From SKVR01 sp037441525 (GTDB lineage Bacteria; Bacteroidota; Bacteroidia; Bacteroidales; UBA7960): a stretch of 27,135 nt of DNA. Positions 24,501 through 27,135 of the stretch are shown here, in pieces. How positions within the stretch are numbered: the stretch's first letter is position 1; every line of letters begins with the position of its first letter. The position numbers were made by a program, and so were the translations under genes. The notes beneath the pieces are model-generated. The model was not told the DNA's origin. It worked only from the letters and a program-made list of their open reading frames with translations, and searched no databases. Location: positions 1-27,135 of the forward strand of contig JBBISA010000053.1 of NCBI GenBank assembly GCA_037441525.1, given 5' to 3'.

Positions 24501-27135
24501 TTGACTGGGAATGACGGTACGATTGACGGCAGAGTAATTAATTTAACTGCAGGTGCCGAAACAAACATAAACTTTGGGATAGTGCTTAGTAATCCTGTTG
24601 CCAATAATGACTTTGCAACTACCAACGAAGATACCGCAGTTACTATAAATGTTCTGGCCAATGATACTGATCCAAATAATAATATTGACCCTTCAACCGT
24701 TGATTTAAACCCTTCAGCACCAGGACGACAAACAACATACAGCAATGTTAATGGCGAATGGAGCGTAAACAATGCAGGTGTTGTAACTTATACTCCTGCT
24801 GCTAATTATTTTGGCACAAATTCTATCAGTTATAATGTAAGCGACCTTACAGGATTCCTGTCCAACACTGCTGCCATAACTGTAACCGTGAATCCGGTGA
24901 ACGATCCACCATCCTTTACCAAAGGGCCCAATCAGGTTACCTGTGAAAATAGCGGATTAAATACCATTAATACCTGGGCTACCAATATTCTGAGGGGACC
25001 ATCCAATGAATCTCTTCAAAATGTAACATTCCATGTTTCCAATAATAATAACCCACTTTTCAGTATCCAACCGGCGATAAGCGCAACAGGTACCTTAACA
25101 TACACACTTGCGGCAAATCAAACCGGCAGTGCTACCGTTTCAGTGTATCTGAAAGATGACGGAGGTACCGCCAATGGAGGTCTTGATCAGTCGGCCACTG
25201 AAACTTTTGTGATTACTATAACGTCTGTATCTGTTGGGGGTAATATTTCAGGAAGCACCACTGTATGTGTCGGTTCTAATTCTACAACCCTTCAACTTAC
25301 AGGCCAAAGAGGAGATGTAATCAAATGGCAGAGTTCGACTTCATCTGATTTTAGCGCGGGAATTGTAGATATTACTTCGACAGACCTGATTTTAAATGCA
25401 ACAAATCTTAATGCCACAACTTATTTCCGTGCTGTTGTAAAAAATGGAATTTGTGATGAAGTATATTCTTCAGTGGCTGCCATTACTGTTTCTCCTGTTA
25501 CCATTGGAGGTAGACTTAGTGGAAGTACCAATGTTTGCGCAGGTGTAAATACATCATACATTGAACTTAGTGGATATACCGGTGCTATTATTAAATGGCA
25601 ATCATCTAATACGGCAGGTTTTTCTTCTGGTGTTTCTGACATTGTGAATACCAGTCAGGGGTATAACGCTGCTAACCTTTCAGTAACCACTTATTTCAGG
25701 GTCTTGGTTCAGAGTGGGGTTTGCATGGCAGCGTTCAGCGATATTGCCACTATAACAGTTGATCCAGCACCCGCAGCGCCCACCGCCTCAGCTACACAGA
25801 GTTTCTGTGGCAGTGCCACCATTGCCAGCCTTGTGGCCACAGCCCCCGTAGGTTCGGTAGTAAGATGGTATGCTGCAACCAGTGGCGGTTCAGCCCTTGC
25901 AGCAGGTACTTCCCTTGTGAATGGCACCACCTATTATGCAGAAAGTGAAAATACAACCACCGGCTGCTTGAGCTCAAGCCGCACTGCCGTGGCAGTAAGC
26001 ATCAATGCCCTTCCCGCAGCGCCCACCGCAATCAACGTGGTTCAACCCACCTGCGATATCCCAACAGGCTCCATAACAATTAACCTAATGGCAGATATGG
26101 AATATAGTGTGAATGGTTCCACCTGGCAAACAAATAATGTATTTACAGGATTAACAGCAGGAGAATATACCTTGTATGTAAGACTATTATCTAATATTAA
26201 CTGTATCACATCATCAGTAAGCCCAGTAACCCTAACAACAGCACCGGGCCAACCAGCTGTTCCTTCCTTGCATCAGGCTATTCAGCCCACTTGCGCGTTA
26301 CCTTCGGGTACAATCAGCATAGTAGCGGTTGCTAATGTTGAGTATAGCATAGACGGAAATTTATGGCAAGCCAGCAACACATTCGAAGGATTAACTCCAG
26401 GGTCTTACACTCTCTTCATAAGGAGTACCTCAGATAACAGTTGCTACAATGTTTCATCAGGACAGGTAATCATCAATGCCGTGCCCCTTGCACCTGATAT
26501 TCCTGTGGCCGGCCAGGTTATTCAACCTACTTGTTCAGTACCAACCGGTTCTATTACAATTTCAGTAATTCCTGGAGTTGAATATAGCATTAATGGGATT
26601 GACTGGCAAGTATCAAATCTGTTTACAGGTATTTCGGGTGGTGAATATACCTTGTTTGTAAAAAATAGTGATGATTTTACTTGTATGGCAGCATCAGTTG
26701 AGAATATTAAAATTACATCAATTGCTTGTGGTAAATTAGCCATTATAGTTATAGACGATACTGGTCAGCCCATTGCGGGTGCCTCAGTAACCATTGCCGG
26801 CCAGGTACTTATCACCGGAGCTGATGGAAAATTAACCATCACCCTTCCCGATGGTGATTACCCCTTTACCGCAGCAGCGGGTGGACACCTAACCATCGGT
26901 GGAACAGTTGCGGTTGCCGGTGGCGAAGTTGAAGAAACCATTTCCATGGTCAGAGTAAGGCACCAAATAACTATTAATGTTAAAGGCGATACCGGTCAGC
27001 CGATTGCGGGTGCATCAATAACCATTGCCAGCCAGGTGCTCATCACCGGAGCAGATGGAAAGGTTACCATCACCCTTCCCGATGGAAGTTATCTCTATAC
27101 CATAACAGCGGCCGGATATCTGCCCATTGGCGGAA
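21513..27135 (+). CDS. Giant modular secreted repeat protein, probable adhesin (3' end beyond window)
   Basis: Open from the ATG at 21513 to the window edge: at least 1,874 codons with no stop in frame. The start 'MDIRKLRKSVIAFF' leads into a signal peptide ending near 'SNAQS'. Modules in order: a unique N domain (about 27-245); a DUF11 domain from about 248 ('AITKSANTNQFKAG', 'LPAGVTYVP') whose second half ('VTDCNASGTLTNTAIASC') returns only near 515, after an inserted beta-sandwich; an Ig-like domain (about 549-627); another beta-sandwich; a PKD-like domain (815-885); an SdrD/Cna-B-like domain (891-1025); cadherin-like domains (1028-1240); two related Ig-like domains (1241-1415); one more Ig-like domain; three 80-residue repeats (about 1507-1740); and two 77-residue carboxypeptidase-regulatory-like repeats. 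This is a cell-surface adhesin or T9SS-cargo architecture; a T9SS sorting domain would lie beyond the edge. Ligand unknown. Confidence 0.88.
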   Translation, partial: MDIRKLRKSVIAFFIMVISVFTSNAQSFVLNMSGYNMSFLEVNRTVLVNTGNEGKDAGSVHRYDNLISKDGVTIYGILRILETNNASIGTYFDDDRPESGLAERFQPTITTNAGGGFVLYELEFFEVITDERVYVSDYYLTGLDIDGSTTLQETYSIGGYSSYQVDATTGLVITHDPVKALTTFIGIQSNLTSLTFENTAAFIARYNFPYTKVQFAFGNTAAAANRQFSAQFGTVGGVFTNPYTSWNPQKLIAITKSANTNQFKAGTTSKYTISLNNIGGVAKNVVLNDILPAGVTYVPNSTYVSIPAVNVIETVIDHFNLTPVSYSVNNGSVLWASNWIESDDDNSPAAGNVLITTGRLRFNQLSGSKGIRRGVDLSLAQSATLEFDYQTNAMGAAILDVQLSNDGLSFTSVGGDVITGTKASTNFYLNIPGAFFTENTIIRFITKSTTLWPAGSWASIDNVKINHYYSEPFKELSNSTFGSPLANGVPPSLVTLADAITLHPGVNMTVTIDVVTDCNASGTLTNTAIASCDGMYQSSVEASHIARVDPTTIGAERCSSGSITVTAHGASPEQDYKWYDSPVGGNLLQVGGNTFTANLSATTTYYVSFYNTTTLCESGRTPVTAIISGSITGTPIVSSQSGQNGTILNTGGRNPSTAVNNNTAGNVAWSNVTNVYNSNNNMVSATMAANQLSNFLDVSGFTFAIPPTSQIKGIEVRVERRAGTTPRVYDEVIQLLNNGAPAGNNLAASATAWPTTAGGATAIYGSSSNNWGVTWTTANISNLGVRIQARRNATTGNIITEIDNVNVTVYYSTIGDDQSSVKFVVSGVTGATSYSWKVPAGAIITHGQGTDMILVNFNNIGLTGTHNICVTPANACETASELCQNFVFTDNINREISGNVYYDADGSVAPNKVDGTPINSIAGEQLYAILVAGGVTVVPQAIKSDGTFRFSYLRGDANYYSVWISKIPHGNGSIPTATLPNGATFNGEINNNNSNTLTGNDGTIDGRVINLTAGAETNINFGIVLSNPVANNDFATTNEDTAVTINVLANDTDPNNNIDPSTVDLNPSAPGRQTTYSNVNGEWSVNNAGVVTYTPAANYFGTNSISYNVSDLTGFLSNTAAITVTVNPVNDPPSFTKGPNQVTCENSGLNTINTWATNILRGPSNESLQNVTFHVSNNNNPLFSIQPAISATGTLTYTLAANQTGSATVSVYLKDDGGTANGGLDQSATETFVITITSVSVGGNISGSTTVCVGSNSTTLQLTGQRGDVIKWQSSTSSDFSAGIVDITSTDLILNATNLNATTYFRAVVKNGICDEVYSSVAAITVSPVTIGGRLSGSTNVCAGVNTSYIELSGYTGAIIKWQSSNTAGFSSGVSDIVNTSQGYNAANLSVTTYFRVLVQSGVCMAAFSDIATITVDPAPAAPTASATQSFCGSATIASLVATAPVGSVVRWYAATSGGSALAAGTSLVNGTTYYAESENTTTGCLSSSRTAVAVSINALPAAPTAINVVQPTCDIPTGSITINLMADMEYSVNGSTWQTNNVFTGLTAGEYTLYVRLLSNINCITSSVSPVTLTTAPGQPAVPSLHQAIQPTCALPSGTISIVAVANVEYSIDGNLWQASNTFEGLTPGSYTLFIRSTSDNSCYNVSSGQVIINAVPLAPDIPVAGQVIQPTCSVPTGSITISVIPGVEYSINGIDWQVSNLFTGISGGEYTLFVKNSDDFTCMAASVENIKITSIACGKLAIIVIDDTGQPIAGASVTIAGQVLITGADGKLTITLPDGDYPFTAAAGGHLTIGGTVAVAGGEVEETISMVRVRHQITINVKGDTGQPIAGASITIASQVLITGADGKVTITLPDGSYLYTITAAGYLPIGG
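26041..26727 (+). repeat. Three 240-bp (80-residue) tandem repeats in the giant gene
   Basis: Units start at 26041, 26281 and 26521 in exact 240-bp register; the third is slightly shorter. Each begins with 'QPTC', then a Pro-Thr-Gly or Pro-Ser-Gly turn, a 'YS(V/I)(N/D)G' strand with 'WQ' shortly after, and 'G-x-YTL(Y/F)' in the middle. The DNA is diverged at many third positions, so the repeat is maintained or old rather than a fresh duplication. They look like Ig/SprB-type beta-sandwich modules of gliding or surface proteins. Confidence 0.85.
26761..27135 (+). repeat. Two 231-bp (77-residue) tandem repeats at the window edge
   Basis: ggtcagcc begins at 26763 and again, as ggtcagc, at 26994, a 231-bp step. 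The protein units share 'DTGQPIAGAS', 'LITGADGK' and 'ITLPDG', the pattern of carboxypeptidase-regulatory-like or Cna-B-like beta-sandwiches. The DNA identity is visibly higher than between the 240-bp repeats, which suggests a younger duplication. The second copy is cut by the window end. Confidence 0.82.

Noticed and set aside
24389..24772. 127-codon minus-strand frame in the giant gene
   Set aside because: Antisense of a continuous, domain-rich plus-strand frame; low-complexity hydrophobic composition caused by Asn/Thr-rich codons read backwards.

Overview
The window looks like chromosomal DNA of a member of the Bacteroidota, most likely class Bacteroidia. The main evidence is two proteins with complete type IX secretion system (T9SS) type A sorting domains, a lipoprotein with an acidic export signal after its lipobox cysteine, several promoters of the TTTG / TAnnTTTG kind, and A-rich rather than Shine-Dalgarno leaders. 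No rRNA, tRNA, transposase or CRISPR array was found. The gene mix suggests a heterotrophic polysaccharide or glycoside user with an elaborate cell surface. Genus cannot be told from this sequence alone.

Left part (1-9840): a right-handed beta-helix lipoprotein; a DUF4143-type AAA ATPase on the minus strand whose promoter carries a perfect 16-bp inverted repeat; a two-gene operon of a secreted GH2 beta-galactosidase and a sodium:solute symporter, closed by a terminator; then a Gfo/Idh/MocA oxidoreductase with its own promoter, an upstream array of 33-bp-spaced repeats and a terminator. Together the operon would cleave a beta-galactoside outside the cytoplasm and import a product.

Middle (9960-16472): a RES-Xre toxin-antitoxin pair on the minus strand, with a well-formed promoter; a YkgJ-type cysteine-cluster protein; then three surface or secreted proteins of unknown function: a tryptophan-rich repeat protein with a T9SS signal, a surface lipoprotein with related Tyr-rich strands, and a T9SS protein with propeller-like repeats.

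Right part (16480-21001): a nucleoside:H+ symporter-like MFS permease; an OsmC peroxidase translationally coupled to a hotdog thioesterase with the FlK-type Thr/Glu/His spacing; an SMP-30/gluconolactonase-like lipoprotein; and a GTG-started LuxR-type regulator whose receiver domain lacks the phospho-acceptor Asp, overlapping a small thioredoxin-fold gene by 4 bp.

Right end (21513-27135): a giant open reading frame, at least 1,874 codons and still open at the window edge. It encodes a modular secreted, probably adhesin-like protein: signal peptide, an apparently split DUF11 domain, Ig-like, PKD-like, SdrD-like and cadherin-like modules, three 80-residue repeats in perfect 240-bp register, and two 77-residue carboxypeptidase-regulatory-like repeats.

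The features judged most worth a second look are the ATPase operator, the phospho-blind regulator coupled to a thioredoxin, the 33-bp array, the tryptophan-repeat surface locus and the giant repeat protein.
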